A program made the translations under genes and the position numbers. The notes below the pieces were generated by a model that was not told the origin of the DNA, searched no databases, and was given only the letters and a program-made list of their open reading frames with translations. A stretch of 12,938 nucleotides of DNA, taken from Caldifarciminota bacterium (GTDB lineage: Bacteria; Hydrothermota; Tepidihabitantia; SM23-42). Of this stretch, positions 1-7,778 are shown piece by piece (position 1 is the first letter of the stretch; each line of letters starts with the position of its first letter). The stretch is taken from NCBI GenBank assembly GCA_030671005.1, contig DAOVAN010000032.1, positions 1 to 12,938 on the forward strand, written 5' to 3'.

Positions 1-1
1 C

Positions 2-271
2 CTCAAACCACGCGGTAAACACCTTGTTACCGTCTGCATGGGCACAGCCTGCCATGTACGCGGTGCACCGAGTGTCTTAAATCGCCTTGAGGATAAATTA
101 GGGATAAAGACCGGTGGTACAACCGAAGACAATCAATTTACCCTGAAGACCGTCAACTGCCTGGGCGCATGTGCCCTGGCACCGATAGTTGTCGTCGATG
201 ACGAATATCACGGTCAGACAACGGTAAACAAGGTCGGCAAGCTACTCAAAGATTATGAAAAAGAGAACTGA
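2..271 (+). CDS. nuoE: NuoE/HydC/StnA-like [2Fe-2S] subunit, 5' end outside window
   Basis: This is the C-terminal part of a thioredoxin-fold [2Fe-2S] protein of the NuoE (24 kDa) family. The frame is open from base 2, so the first ATG in the window (38) is internal: it lies inside the first cluster motif, VCMGTACHVRGA. The second cluster motif, NCLGACALAP, follows; together they give the four expected Cys ligands (CX4C and CX3C). NuoE-type proteins pair with the NuoF FMN subunit and serve as an electron relay; in HydABC and Stn complexes the homologue (HydC, StnA) is part of the bifurcating core. The 3' end overlaps the next gene by 17 nt, which supports translational coupling. About half of a usual-length protein (around 160 residues) is visible. 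Family assignment is firm; the choice between NuoE, HydC and StnA rests on the neighbours. Confidence 0.93.
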   Translation, partial: LKPRGKHLVTVCMGTACHVRGAPSVLNRLEDKLGIKTGGTTEDNQFTLKTVNCLGACALAPIVVVDDEYHGQTTVNKVGKLLKDYEKEN

Positions 272-2084
272 TAAAGAATACCGACAACATCTACTGGTCT
301 GTGCCGGCACGGGTTGTGTTGCCAACCGCTCATTCGAAGTTAAAGAGGAACTAGAAAAAGAAATCGCCAAGAAAGACCTTCAGGATGAGATACAGGTCAT
401 CACCACTGGCTGCCAGGGATTTTGTGAGCGCGGACCCATCGTCATTGTCCAGCCTGATGGAATATTCTACCAGCGCATAAGAAAGAAGAACATCCCACAC
501 CTCGTTGAAGAGCATTTGCTAAAGGGCCGGCCAGTAAAAAGCTTGATGTACATTCCATCGGCGAAAGAACCGCCTGTGCCACGTATGATGGACATCAATT
601 TCTTCAAGCACCAGAGATTAATCATACTACGGAATCGCGGTCGCCTGGATCCAGAGAACATTGAAGAGTACATTGGCTTTGATGGTTACCAGGCTCTGGA
701 AATAGCGCTCACGCGCATGATTCCAGAGCAGATCATCAAGGAGGTGAAGAACGCTGGATTACGTGGCCGTGGTGGCGCGGGATTTCCCACTGGGCTCAAA
801 TGGGAATTGTGCCGCAAAGAACCGGGCAAAATCAAATACATCATCTGTAATGGTGACGAGGGTGACCCGGGTGCATTCATGGACCGCAGTGTTCTTGAAG
901 CCGACCCGCATTCAGTCATTGAAGGCATGACAATCGGCGCCAAGGCGATAGGTGCGCATAAAGGATTCATCTATGTACGCAGTGAATATCCGCTGGCCGT
1001 GCAGCGACTGAAGACTGCCTTGAAAGGAGCCGAAGAATACGGTCTGCTCGGTGAAAACATTCTGGGCACCGGCTTCAATTTCTCTATCGAGGTGGTGCAG
1101 GGCGCTGGTGCTTTTGTGTGTGGAGAGGAAACCGCTTTACTCGCATCAATCGAAGGCAGGGTGGGACGACCGCGTCAACGACCACCCTATCCCTCAAAAC
1201 AAGGTCTCTGGGGAAAACCATCCAACATCAACAACGTGGAAACCTGGGCAAATGTCCCGATGATCATTCTCCGGGGTGCAAAATGGTTCTCATCGATCGG
1301 CACCAAGACCAGTAAGGGCACCAAGATATTCTCGTTGGTCGGCAAGATCAATAACACCGGGCTCGTTGAAGTACCCATGGGTATTTCAATTCGTGAGATA
1401 ATCTACGACATCGGAGGCGGAATTCCCAAAGATAAGGAATTCAAGGCTGTGCAAACCGGAGGCCCATCTGGTGGTTGCATACCCAAGAGCCTGCTCGATT
1501 TGCCCATTGATTACGAAAGTCTAACAAAGGTCGGATCGATGATGGGTTCTGGTGGTATGATCGTCATGGATGAAGATACTTGTATGGTCGATGTGGCGCG
1601 CTATTTTCTAAACTTCACCCAGGAGGAATCATGTGGTAAGTGTCCACCTTGTCGCATGGGCACAAAGCACATGGTATACGTTCTCGACCGGATTACTCAA
1701 GGCAATGGCAAAGAAGGAGACTTAGAATATCTTGAGAGCATTGCAGATAATGTAAAACTGGCTTCGCTTTGCGGGCTGGGACAAACCGCACCCAACCCAG
1801 TATTGACGACGCTGCGATATTTCCGGGACGAATATGAGGCACATATCAAGGAGAAGCGTTGTCCAGCCTTGGTTTGCAAGAACCTGATTTCCTATCTGAT
1901 CGACCCTGAACTATGCGGTGGTTGCACGATATGTGCTAAGAACTGCCCGACCAATGCTATTTCTGGCGAACCAAAGAAAGTACACAAAATCGATCAAACC
2001 AAGTGCACAAAATGCGGAATCTGTATTTCGGTATGTCCGCCAAAGTTCAATGCTGTCAAAAAAACATCACCGGTGCTAAAATGA
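255..2084 (+). CDS. nuoF: NuoF/HydB/StnB-like NADH-binding flavoprotein with N-terminal [2Fe-2S] and C-terminal 2x[4Fe-4S] domains
   Basis: A 609-residue NADH:acceptor oxidoreductase subunit with the long HydB-type architecture rather than the short NuoF of respiratory complex I. Residues 1-95 are a thioredoxin-like [2Fe-2S] domain (C16, C21, C53, C57). Residues about 125-445 are the FMN/NADH domain, with RGRGGAGFPTGLKWE at 170, CNGDEGDPGAF at 198 and GAGAFVCGEETALL at 283. The N3-type [4Fe-4S] ligands are C460, C463, C466 and C506. The tail (550-600) is a two-cluster ferredoxin domain, with ligands C554/557/560/564 and C584/587/590/594. This layout is typical of electron-bifurcating HydB and of StnB. 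The ATG at 255 lies inside the upstream gene, and the stop overlaps the next start as ATGA, so translation is probably coupled on both sides. The expected role is NADH oxidation at FMN with electrons passed to ferredoxin and to the NuoG-like subunit; bifurcation is inferred. Confidence 0.95.
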   Translation: MKKRTDKEYRQHLLVCAGTGCVANRSFEVKEELEKEIAKKDLQDEIQVITTGCQGFCERGPIVIVQPDGIFYQRIRKKNIPHLVEEHLLKGRPVKSLMYIPSAKEPPVPRMMDINFFKHQRLIILRNRGRLDPENIEEYIGFDGYQALEIALTRMIPEQIIKEVKNAGLRGRGGAGFPTGLKWELCRKEPGKIKYIICNGDEGDPGAFMDRSVLEADPHSVIEGMTIGAKAIGAHKGFIYVRSEYPLAVQRLKTALKGAEEYGLLGENILGTGFNFSIEVVQGAGAFVCGEETALLASIEGRVGRPRQRPPYPSKQGLWGKPSNINNVETWANVPMIILRGAKWFSSIGTKTSKGTKIFSLVGKINNTGLVEVPMGISIREIIYDIGGGIPKDKEFKAVQTGGPSGGCIPKSLLDLPIDYESLTKVGSMMGSGGMIVMDEDTCMVDVARYFLNFTQEESCGKCPPCRMGTKHMVYVLDRITQGNGKEGDLEYLESIADNVKLASLCGLGQTAPNPVLTTLRYFRDEYEAHIKEKRCPALVCKNLISYLIDPELCGGCTICAKNCPTNAISGEPKKVHKIDQTKCTKCGICISVCPPKFNAVKKTSPVLK

Positions 2085-4267
2085 TTACTCTCACAATTAA
2101 TGGAAAAAGAATCAGGGCAAAGAAAGGTGAAACCATACTACAAATTGCCGAGCGCAGAGGCATAAAGATTCCAACGCTCTGCCATCACAAGGATCTATCA
2201 CCCTATGGCGGCTGCCGGCTATGTATCGTCGATGTCAAAGGGAAAAAAGAACCCCTAACCGCCTGCACACTAGACGCCGAGGACGGCATGATTATCAAGA
2301 CCGACACCCCTCGCTTGAGGAAGCTGCGCAAGTTCACCCTGCAGCTTATACTCTCAGAGCACCCGAATGCTTGTCTCATCTGTGAACGCGAGTCAGACTG
2401 CGCTAATTTTCAAGAATGCATAAAGAAATCCGCCGTCACTTTTGGCTGCAAGTCATGTCCCCAGAACAACAACTGTGAACTGCAGGATCTAACAGAAGAA
2501 TTAAAGATAAAATCTATCCCCTTCGAATTTCGCTATCGGAATTTTGAAGTCGAAAGGCATGATCCCTTCTTCGACCGCGACTACAATCTCTGCATACTGT
2601 GTGGCCGATGCATTCGTGTTTGCGAGGAAATCAGACACGCCCATACCCTGGACTTCCAACACCGCGGACCCGATACCATGGTCGGCACGGCATTCGATCT
2701 ACCGCATCTCGAAGCTGGCTGCCAATTCTGCGGTGCCTGTGTCGATGTCTGTCCCACCGGTGCATTGCGGGACCGCTTCAGCCGTTATGAAAAACCGCCC
2801 GAGAAATCAGTGAAGACGACCTGTATGCTGTGTAGTATCGGCTGTTCAATCGATCTCAACGTCGCTGACAACAAGGTTATATGTTCAACGCCGCATAACA
2901 ACCAGATCTGTGTGCGCGGCCGGTTTGGCATCGCACCATTGGTCAATCATCCCAAACGAGCAACCAGGCCGATGATTAAGAAGGATGACCGTGTTATTGA
3001 GGTCGATTGGGAGAAAGCAATAGAGCACGCTGCCCGTATACTGGACATACACAAGAAACGCACCGGCATTCTCTTTTCCTCGCAGCTAAACAGTGAGGCG
3101 ATCAACAATATCTATGCACTGGCAGAACACCTACAGTGTCACAATGTGGCAACACCGGCGAATCTCACAAACACCAAAAAACCGTTCCGGTTGAGCGAGA
3201 TAAAACCTAACTCAGCATTCATCATCATGAATACCGATATGATAAGTGATTTTTCGGTATTGCTCCTAGAAATCCTCAAAAAAACCAAAAACAAGAGTTT
3301 GTTCGTAGTGATCGATGCGTTAGGAAGTGAAACAACCAGAATTGCAAATCATTGGCTACAGCCTCAACCCGGTAAGGAGAATGAACTCCTGAAGATGCTC
3401 TTCACAAAAAAGATACGGCGCAACACCACGGGTGTGTCTAATGAAGAAATCCAGCGCGTCAAGGATGCGCTAAAAGGCAGAAAGGTTTATCTCCTATATA
3501 ATACAGCCAATGTACAAAACATGCGCTCACCAAAATCGGTTACACAGATACCTCTGAACACTACAATCAACTCTTTGATGATTGCAAAGTACGGTACGGA
3601 TGAAGACTATGGCACCCTACTCGACAGAAAAGACATCAGGTGTCTCTACATGATAGGTACGGCGCCAGCACTAAAAAGAAACTACGAAGCGGTCATTGTA
3701 CAGGATTACATCGCACCCGACTTCGAATTCGATGTCTTCCTTCCAGCAGCCACATTTGCTGAAATAAATGGCAGCGTCACAGATTTTACTGGAAAGAAGA
3801 AAAGAGTGCGTAAAGCAACCGAACCGCCTGGTCAATCCAAATCTGACGATTGGATAGTAACACAGCTGGCACATTCTTTAGGCACAAACTTGAAGAAAAA
3901 GAGAATTGGGAGAAGGAAAGGACACAAAGCACCAATGATATCCAAGACAAGAGTCAACAAATCATATCCACTGTACTTAGTCGTCAGGGCAAATACCTAT
4001 GGTTATCGATCTCGACCCCTTTCGACCGTACTGAAGGGTTTTGCGCGCCTTCGCAATGACCAGTATGTCTGGTTGAACGAAAAAACGGCGAAGAAATACA
4101 GACTCAACAAAAATAGAAAAGTGAAGATCATAGGCAAGAATTTCGCAAGCGAGATGCCGGTCAAGATAACCAACGCAATACCCACCGGCTCTGTTCTTAT
4201 ATATCATCATCCATCAATGGGCCGCATCGATAGTCAACCCGTGAGGCTTGAATGTATAAAGTCCTGA
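2081..4267 (+). CDS. nuoG: NuoG-like multi-iron-sulfur subunit with a reduced molybdopterin-oxidoreductase fold
   Basis: The start is taken at the ATG of the ATGA overlap (2081), giving 728 residues beginning MITLTINGKR, exactly where the ferredoxin fold should start; the frame is open upstream to an ATG at 2003, but that stretch encodes the preceding gene's ferredoxin tail. Domains in order: plant-type [2Fe-2S] (C34, C45, C48, C62); His-ligated [4Fe-4S] (H94, C98, C101, C107); an inserted Cys-rich stretch (C113, C123, C126, C132); a 2x[4Fe-4S] ferredoxin (C171/174/177/181 and C214/217/220/224); a molybdopterin-type [4Fe-4S] (C248, C251, C255, C277); a shortened molybdopterin fold (about 285-600); and a dinucleotide-binding-like C-terminus (630-715). 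No Cys or Sec stands where formate dehydrogenases hold molybdenum, and no H-cluster motif is present. It therefore looks like an electron wire, as in complex I NuoG, rather than a catalytic subunit. The C-terminal third is strongly basic. Confidence 0.9.
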   Translation: MITLTINGKRIRAKKGETILQIAERRGIKIPTLCHHKDLSPYGGCRLCIVDVKGKKEPLTACTLDAEDGMIIKTDTPRLRKLRKFTLQLILSEHPNACLICERESDCANFQECIKKSAVTFGCKSCPQNNNCELQDLTEELKIKSIPFEFRYRNFEVERHDPFFDRDYNLCILCGRCIRVCEEIRHAHTLDFQHRGPDTMVGTAFDLPHLEAGCQFCGACVDVCPTGALRDRFSRYEKPPEKSVKTTCMLCSIGCSIDLNVADNKVICSTPHNNQICVRGRFGIAPLVNHPKRATRPMIKKDDRVIEVDWEKAIEHAARILDIHKKRTGILFSSQLNSEAINNIYALAEHLQCHNVATPANLTNTKKPFRLSEIKPNSAFIIMNTDMISDFSVLLLEILKKTKNKSLFVVIDALGSETTRIANHWLQPQPGKENELLKMLFTKKIRRNTTGVSNEEIQRVKDALKGRKVYLLYNTANVQNMRSPKSVTQIPLNTTINSLMIAKYGTDEDYGTLLDRKDIRCLYMIGTAPALKRNYEAVIVQDYIAPDFEFDVFLPAATFAEINGSVTDFTGKKKRVRKATEPPGQSKSDDWIVTQLAHSLGTNLKKKRIGRRKGHKAPMISKTRVNKSYPLYLVVRANTYGYRSRPLSTVLKGFARLRNDQYVWLNEKTAKKYRLNKNRKVKIIGKNFASEMPVKITNAIPTGSVLIYHHPSMGRIDSQPVRLECIKS

Positions 4268-5076
4268 AGCGCGAAAAGATCGTTCCGAATATCCATCTCT
4301 TGGTCATCGAATCAGATGCCATATACAAGAACGCACAAGCTGGTGAGTTTGTCGTTGTGAGAGCCGACGAAAGAGGCGAACGCATACCCTTGAACCTGGT
4401 TGACTGGGATAAGAACAGTGTGAGCATGATGTTCATGGAAATAGGCACTTCGACAAGAAAGTTTGCCGCACTGAAGGCGGGCGACGAGATCGCAACCCTG
4501 GTAGGTCCCCTAGGCAAACCAACGGAGATGACAAAGGGCAAGAAGATTCTGTGTCTTGGTGGTTGTTACGGAATAGGTGCCTTGTATCCTGTAATTCGTG
4601 CTTTCAAAGAACAGGACAATACGGTCGTCACAGCCATCGAAGCACGTAGTGCGTATCTGCTGTACTGGCAAGAAAAACTAAAGAAATACAGTGATGAATT
4701 CTACGAAATCACCCGCGATGGCACTCAAGGGTTGCAGGGACACATAAATGATTTTCTCCAAGAGTATCTGCGTACCAATGCTGTGGACCTGGTTTATGTT
4801 CAAGGTTGCACTTATCTTACTTATTTGAGCTCGGAGACGACGCGTCCCTATGGAATCAAAACAATCGTTGGCCTCAACCCGATAATGGTCGATGCCACAG
4901 GCATGTGCGGTGTCTGCCGTGTCATTATCAACGGTGAGACGAAGTTTGGTTGTGTCGACGGCCCGGAATTCGACGGACATCAGGTCGACTGGGAGAACCT
5001 GTTATCACGGCGCAAGATCTATCTGAAAGAAGAGGTCTACTCTTTGAGTTTTTACGAGTGTGAGAAATATGGCTAG
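4252..5076 (+). CDS. nfnA: NfnA-like FAD / [2Fe-2S] oxidoreductase subunit (sulfide/dihydroorotate dehydrogenase-like)
   Basis: A 274-residue ferredoxin-reductase-fold protein, the usual length for NfnA (SudB). The N-terminal FAD barrel shows GEFVVVRADERGERIPLNL (31-49) and VGPLGKP (84-90). The nucleotide-binding half follows, but its glycine motif reads LGGCYGIGALYP where relatives usually have GGG-VGIAP. The C-terminal [2Fe-2S] region (209-240) has D214, C219, C222 and C234 within NPIMVDATGMCG and CVDGPEFDGH, matching the three-Cys plus one-Asp ligation known for NfnA. The ATG lies 16 nt inside the upstream gene and is preceded by GAGG at a good distance. In Nfn enzymes this subunit handles NAD(H) beside the bifurcating NfnB. 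Here the NuoF-like subunit also binds NADH, so the division of labour is uncertain. It could instead act as a docking or relay subunit. Confidence 0.88.
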   Translation: MYKVLKREKIVPNIHLLVIESDAIYKNAQAGEFVVVRADERGERIPLNLVDWDKNSVSMMFMEIGTSTRKFAALKAGDEIATLVGPLGKPTEMTKGKKILCLGGCYGIGALYPVIRAFKEQDNTVVTAIEARSAYLLYWQEKLKKYSDEFYEITRDGTQGLQGHINDFLQEYLRTNAVDLVYVQGCTYLTYLSSETTRPYGIKTIVGLNPIMVDATGMCGVCRVIINGETKFGCVDGPEFDGHQVDWENLLSRRKIYLKEEVYSLSFYECEKYG

Positions 5077-6469
5077 TAAGATCGTTCCGAAGAAAACCCC
5101 GATGCGGGAGCGTCCGCCCCAAGAGCGGGTAAAGAGTTTCAAGGAAGTTCCTTTTGGCTACAGTCCCGAGGAAGCAATCACTGAAGCCAAACGCTGTTTG
5201 CAATGTAAAAAGCCTACTTGCATACCGGGCTGCCCGGTCGAAATCGATATCCCGGGCTTCATAAAATTCATCGCAGAAGGTGACTTTGCTGGTTCGATAA
5301 AGTGCCTCAAGGAAAAGAATGTCTTGCCCGCAGTGTGCGGCAGGGTCTGCCCGCAGGAAGATCAGTGCGAGAAACTCTGTGTTCTTACAAAGAAGTTCGA
5401 ACCGGTCGCAGTTGGCCGACTCGAACGTTTTGCGGCAGACTGGGAAGCAACTCAAGGTGAATCACCAATTCCAGAGTTACCCAAATCGACTGGTAAGAGA
5501 ACCGCGGTAATCGGTGCTGGCCCGGGCGGTCTCACCGTAGCGGGTGATCTCAGTAGAGTGGGCCATGCAGTAACAATCTTTGAAGCACTACACAAACCAG
5601 GCGGCGTTCTGGTCTATGGTATTCCAGAATTCCGTTTACCCAAAAGCACAATCTACCGCGAAGTGGATTACTTGATCAGGTGTGGTGTTGAGTTAAAATT
5701 AGACTTCGTCGTCGGTAAAACAGCAACTATTGACCAACTCCTGAAAGATTTTGATGCCGTCTATATCGGAACTGGCGCTGGTCTACCCTGGTTCATGAAC
5801 ATCCCGGGAGAAAATCTCAACGGCATCTATTCTGCCAACGAGTATCTAACCCGGGCCAACTTGATGAAAGCATATCTCTTTCCTGAATACGACACTCCTA
5901 TCGTGCGTGGCAAACGCGTCGCCGTAATCGGTGGTGGCAATGTTGCAATGGACTGCGCACGCACTGCGCTACGTCTGGGGGCAGATGAGGTCAGAATCGT
6001 CTATCGCCGTTCACGAAAAGAGATGCCTGCCCGGGACGAAGAGATCCACCACGGAGAAGAAGAGGGCATCATCTTTGAGTTCCTGACCCTGCCCGTCAAG
6101 TATGTCGGTGATGAGTACAGCTGGGTGAAAGAAATGGAATGCCTGAGAATGAAACTCGGCGAACCCGATGCCTCGGGAAGACGAAGGCCTGTACCCATTG
6201 AGGGTTCGAACTACATCACGGCTGTAGACACCGCAGTATGTGCCATCGGCCAGAGCCCGAACCCCCTCATCCCACAAACCACGCCCGACCTTAAGATCGG
6301 TAAGTGGGGAAACATCGAGGCCGACGAAAAAACCGGTAAGACATCAAAGAAGGGCTGCTGGGCTGGTGGTGATGTTGTACGTGGCGGTGCAACGGTTATT
6401 CTCGCAATGGGTGACGCACGGGTTGCCGCCCGGTCAATCGATGAATACCTCAAGACTGGCGTCTGGTAA
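5069..6469 (+). CDS. nfnB: NfnB/GltD-like NADPH-binding FAD, 2x[4Fe-4S] oxidoreductase
   Basis: A 466-residue protein of the glutamate synthase small subunit family (GltD, NfnB, SudA). The ATG at 5069 is preferred over the in-frame GTG at 5060 because the product then begins MASKIVPKKTPM, as relatives do. It overlaps the upstream stop by 8 nt. The N-terminal helical domain carries two [4Fe-4S] motifs: C43, C46, C51, C55 and C90, C94, C100, C104, with PQED between C94 and C100, where Nfn enzymes have a glutamate ligand. The FAD Rossmann motif is VIGAGPGGL (147-155). The NADPH motif is VIGGGNVAMDCARTALRLGA (286-305), followed by VYRRSRKEMPA, whose arginines suit the 2'-phosphate. The closing FAD motif is GGDVVRGGATVILAMGDARVA. 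No glutamate synthase large subunit lies nearby, so a role as the NADPH module of a transhydrogenase is likelier than glutamate synthesis. Automatic pipelines would often call it gltA or gltD. Confidence 0.92.
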   Translation: MASKIVPKKTPMRERPPQERVKSFKEVPFGYSPEEAITEAKRCLQCKKPTCIPGCPVEIDIPGFIKFIAEGDFAGSIKCLKEKNVLPAVCGRVCPQEDQCEKLCVLTKKFEPVAVGRLERFAADWEATQGESPIPELPKSTGKRTAVIGAGPGGLTVAGDLSRVGHAVTIFEALHKPGGVLVYGIPEFRLPKSTIYREVDYLIRCGVELKLDFVVGKTATIDQLLKDFDAVYIGTGAGLPWFMNIPGENLNGIYSANEYLTRANLMKAYLFPEYDTPIVRGKRVAVIGGGNVAMDCARTALRLGADEVRIVYRRSRKEMPARDEEIHHGEEEGIIFEFLTLPVKYVGDEYSWVKEMECLRMKLGEPDASGRRRPVPIEGSNYITAVDTAVCAIGQSPNPLIPQTTPDLKIGKWGNIEADEKTGKTSKKGCWAGGDVVRGGATVILAMGDARVAARSIDEYLKTGVW

Positions 6470-6512
6470 ACCATTCACTAAAGAAATACTACAGAACTAA
6501 AGATCTGCGTTA

Positions 6513-6770
6513 AATATCAAACTCGAAATCCTAAGCACGAAATCCGAACCCCGTTAGATATTTCACTATATATTTGTTTGTCTATTGAAATTTGATAAGA
6601 ATTATGAACTAAGAGGGGGACCAACAGATAGTTTTATCTAACGGAGTAAACAATACCAAAGCACTAATATCAAAATTCAAAACCCAAAATACTAAACTCG
6701 ATTTTGGTCATTCGGATTTCGTGCTTTGAAATTGTTTAGAATTTAGATATTAGTATTTAGGATTTGGACG
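6513..6770. repeat. AT-rich foldback element of nested inverted repeats between convergent genes
   Basis: The 317-nt gap between the convergent nfnB and PhzF-family genes has no convincing gene. It contains a perfect 16-nt inverted pair (6533-6548 and 6711-6726, AAGCACGAAATCCGAA and its complement), a perfect 10-nt inner pair (6551-6560 and 6635-6644, CCGTTAGATA), and a 21-nt pair with 19 complementary positions (6663-6683 and 6734-6754). Outside the 16-nt arms the similarity continues imperfectly towards 6513 and 6750. It may end transcription from both sides or be a copy of a dispersed genomic repeat; the sequence alone does not decide. No transposase, target duplication or classic U-tract terminator was seen. 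Confidence 0.75.
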
Positions 6771-6786
6771 AGCTCCTGCGAGGACA

Positions 6787-7662
6787 TTAGATCTCGAATT
6801 CAGCTTTCCCCACGTACGCGCAGTTCCCGCCAATCTGGATATGATACTTATCGTCTTTCACCGTGCCGCGCATGAGGATCTTTGAAGGACGCCCCATCTC
6901 CACACCCTGCTCGTTTGCGATCTCAAACTCGTCGCCAAAGACTCTATGCTTGAGCAGGTAGCCGGTCAAGGGACCAGCCGCCGAACCGGTGGCAGGATCC
7001 TCCAGGATGCCGAGATGAGGAGCAAAAAACCGCGCATGGACCTCTGTATCAGGGTTCGTGGTCTCCAGCGAGAATATGTACGGCCCAACTATTCTACTAC
7101 CGAAAAACTCCTTCATGTTACTCACATTACATTGAGCACACTGTACGGCACGGAGTGTCTTTATGGGCACAATCAACATCCGGTTGCCGGTTGAAACCTC
7201 TTCCACCGGCATATCATCCGCGATATCATCAGGCAACAGACCAAACAGATCTGCGATTTGCTTCTTGTCAGAGTGTTCTCCGAAAAAAACGGGTTCGTTT
7301 TGCGTCATCCATATGACGCCTTTTTTCTTTTCCAGTGGAATGACCCCAACTTTTGTTTCCAGCTTAAGGATATCTTTTTTCTCAACCCAGATATCGAATC
7401 GTTCCATGATCGAATAAGCCGTGCCCAGCGTGGGGTGTCCAGCAAAAGGAAGCTCCTGGCCGGGTGTGAATATTCTGATTTTGAAATCTGCCTCAGACTT
7501 GTCTGTTTCGAACACGAACGTCGTCTCTGAGTAGTTTATCTCCTGCGCCAGTCTTTGCATCTGTCCGGTGGTTAGGCCGCTTCCATCAGGAAAAACTGCG
7601 AGTTGATTGCCAGCGTATGGCGTGTCTGTAAACGCATCAACAAAAATGCATTCCTTTTTCAT
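6787..7662 (-). CDS. PhzF-family isomerase/epimerase-like protein
   Basis: A 291-residue protein of the PhzF family (diaminopimelate-epimerase fold), normal length for the family. It begins with the usual FVDAFTDTPYAGNQLAVF (7-24). The conserved acid corresponding to the catalytic glutamate of PhzF is E46 in INYSETTFV. Other family blocks are RIFTPGQELPFAGHPTLGTA (63-82) and EDPATGSAAGPLTGYLL (221-237). PhzF itself isomerises a phenazine precursor, but no other phenazine genes are present and most family members act on unknown substrates, so no pathway is assigned. The start is preceded by a G-rich stretch (GGCGGGGG, 4 nt before ATG) that may serve as a ribosome binding site. This differs from the leaderless-looking genes upstream. 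It lies 116 nt downstream of fusA on the same strand and may be read from it or from its own promoter. Confidence 0.93.
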   Translation of the reverse strand: MKKECIFVDAFTDTPYAGNQLAVFPDGSGLTTGQMQRLAQEINYSETTFVFETDKSEADFKIRIFTPGQELPFAGHPTLGTAYSIMERFDIWVEKKDILKLETKVGVIPLEKKKGVIWMTQNEPVFFGEHSDKKQIADLFGLLPDDIADDMPVEEVSTGNRMLIVPIKTLRAVQCAQCNVSNMKEFFGSRIVGPYIFSLETTNPDTEVHARFFAPHLGILEDPATGSAAGPLTGYLLKHRVFGDEFEIANEQGVEMGRPSKILMRGTVKDDKYHIQIGGNCAYVGKAEFEI

Positions 7663-7736
7663 GAAACCCCCGCCTACTACTTAGATACCATGCACCTATT
7701 TTCACAAAACGGTCGGCATGATGTATCATCCTTTAG

Positions 7737-7767
7737 CACGATTTTGCAGTGTGCATTTAGCATCGTG
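7737..7767 (-). other. Weak inverted repeat downstream of fusA
   Basis: In the fusA-PhzF gap, CACGAT and ATCGTG form 6-bp arms 19 nt apart. Inside them, two TGCA words could extend the fold on the minus strand. No T-run follows, so this is not a standard intrinsic terminator. Nearby, 7718-7729 has a 5+2+5 dyad (ATGAT-GT-ATCAT) that could be an operator. Both assignments are weak. Confidence 0.25.
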
Positions 7768-7778
7768 GTTGGTTGTCG

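Noticed and set aside
2003..2080. Upstream ATG extension of the NuoG-like protein
   Set aside because: These codons overlap the ferredoxin tail of the preceding gene in another frame; the product from 2081 begins exactly at the ferredoxin fold with an ATGA overlap.
2081..4267. Formate dehydrogenase alpha subunit or [FeFe]-hydrogenase large subunit
   Set aside because: No Cys or Sec is visible at the molybdenum ligand position, the molybdopterin domain is short, and the H-cluster cysteine motifs of hydrogenases are absent.
4928..5455. A 175-codon open frame on the minus strand
   Set aside because: It lies antisense across the conserved nfnA and nfnB coding sequence and shows no recognisable family motif, so it is a shadow frame.
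5060..6469. Glutamate synthase small subunit (gltD)
   Set aside because: The family match is real, but no large subunit is present and the gene is coupled to an NfnA-like gene, so an Nfn-type role is more likely.
6787..7662. Phenazine biosynthesis
   Set aside because: Only the PhzF family fold is supported; no other phenazine genes are in the window and most PhzF-like proteins have other or unknown substrates.
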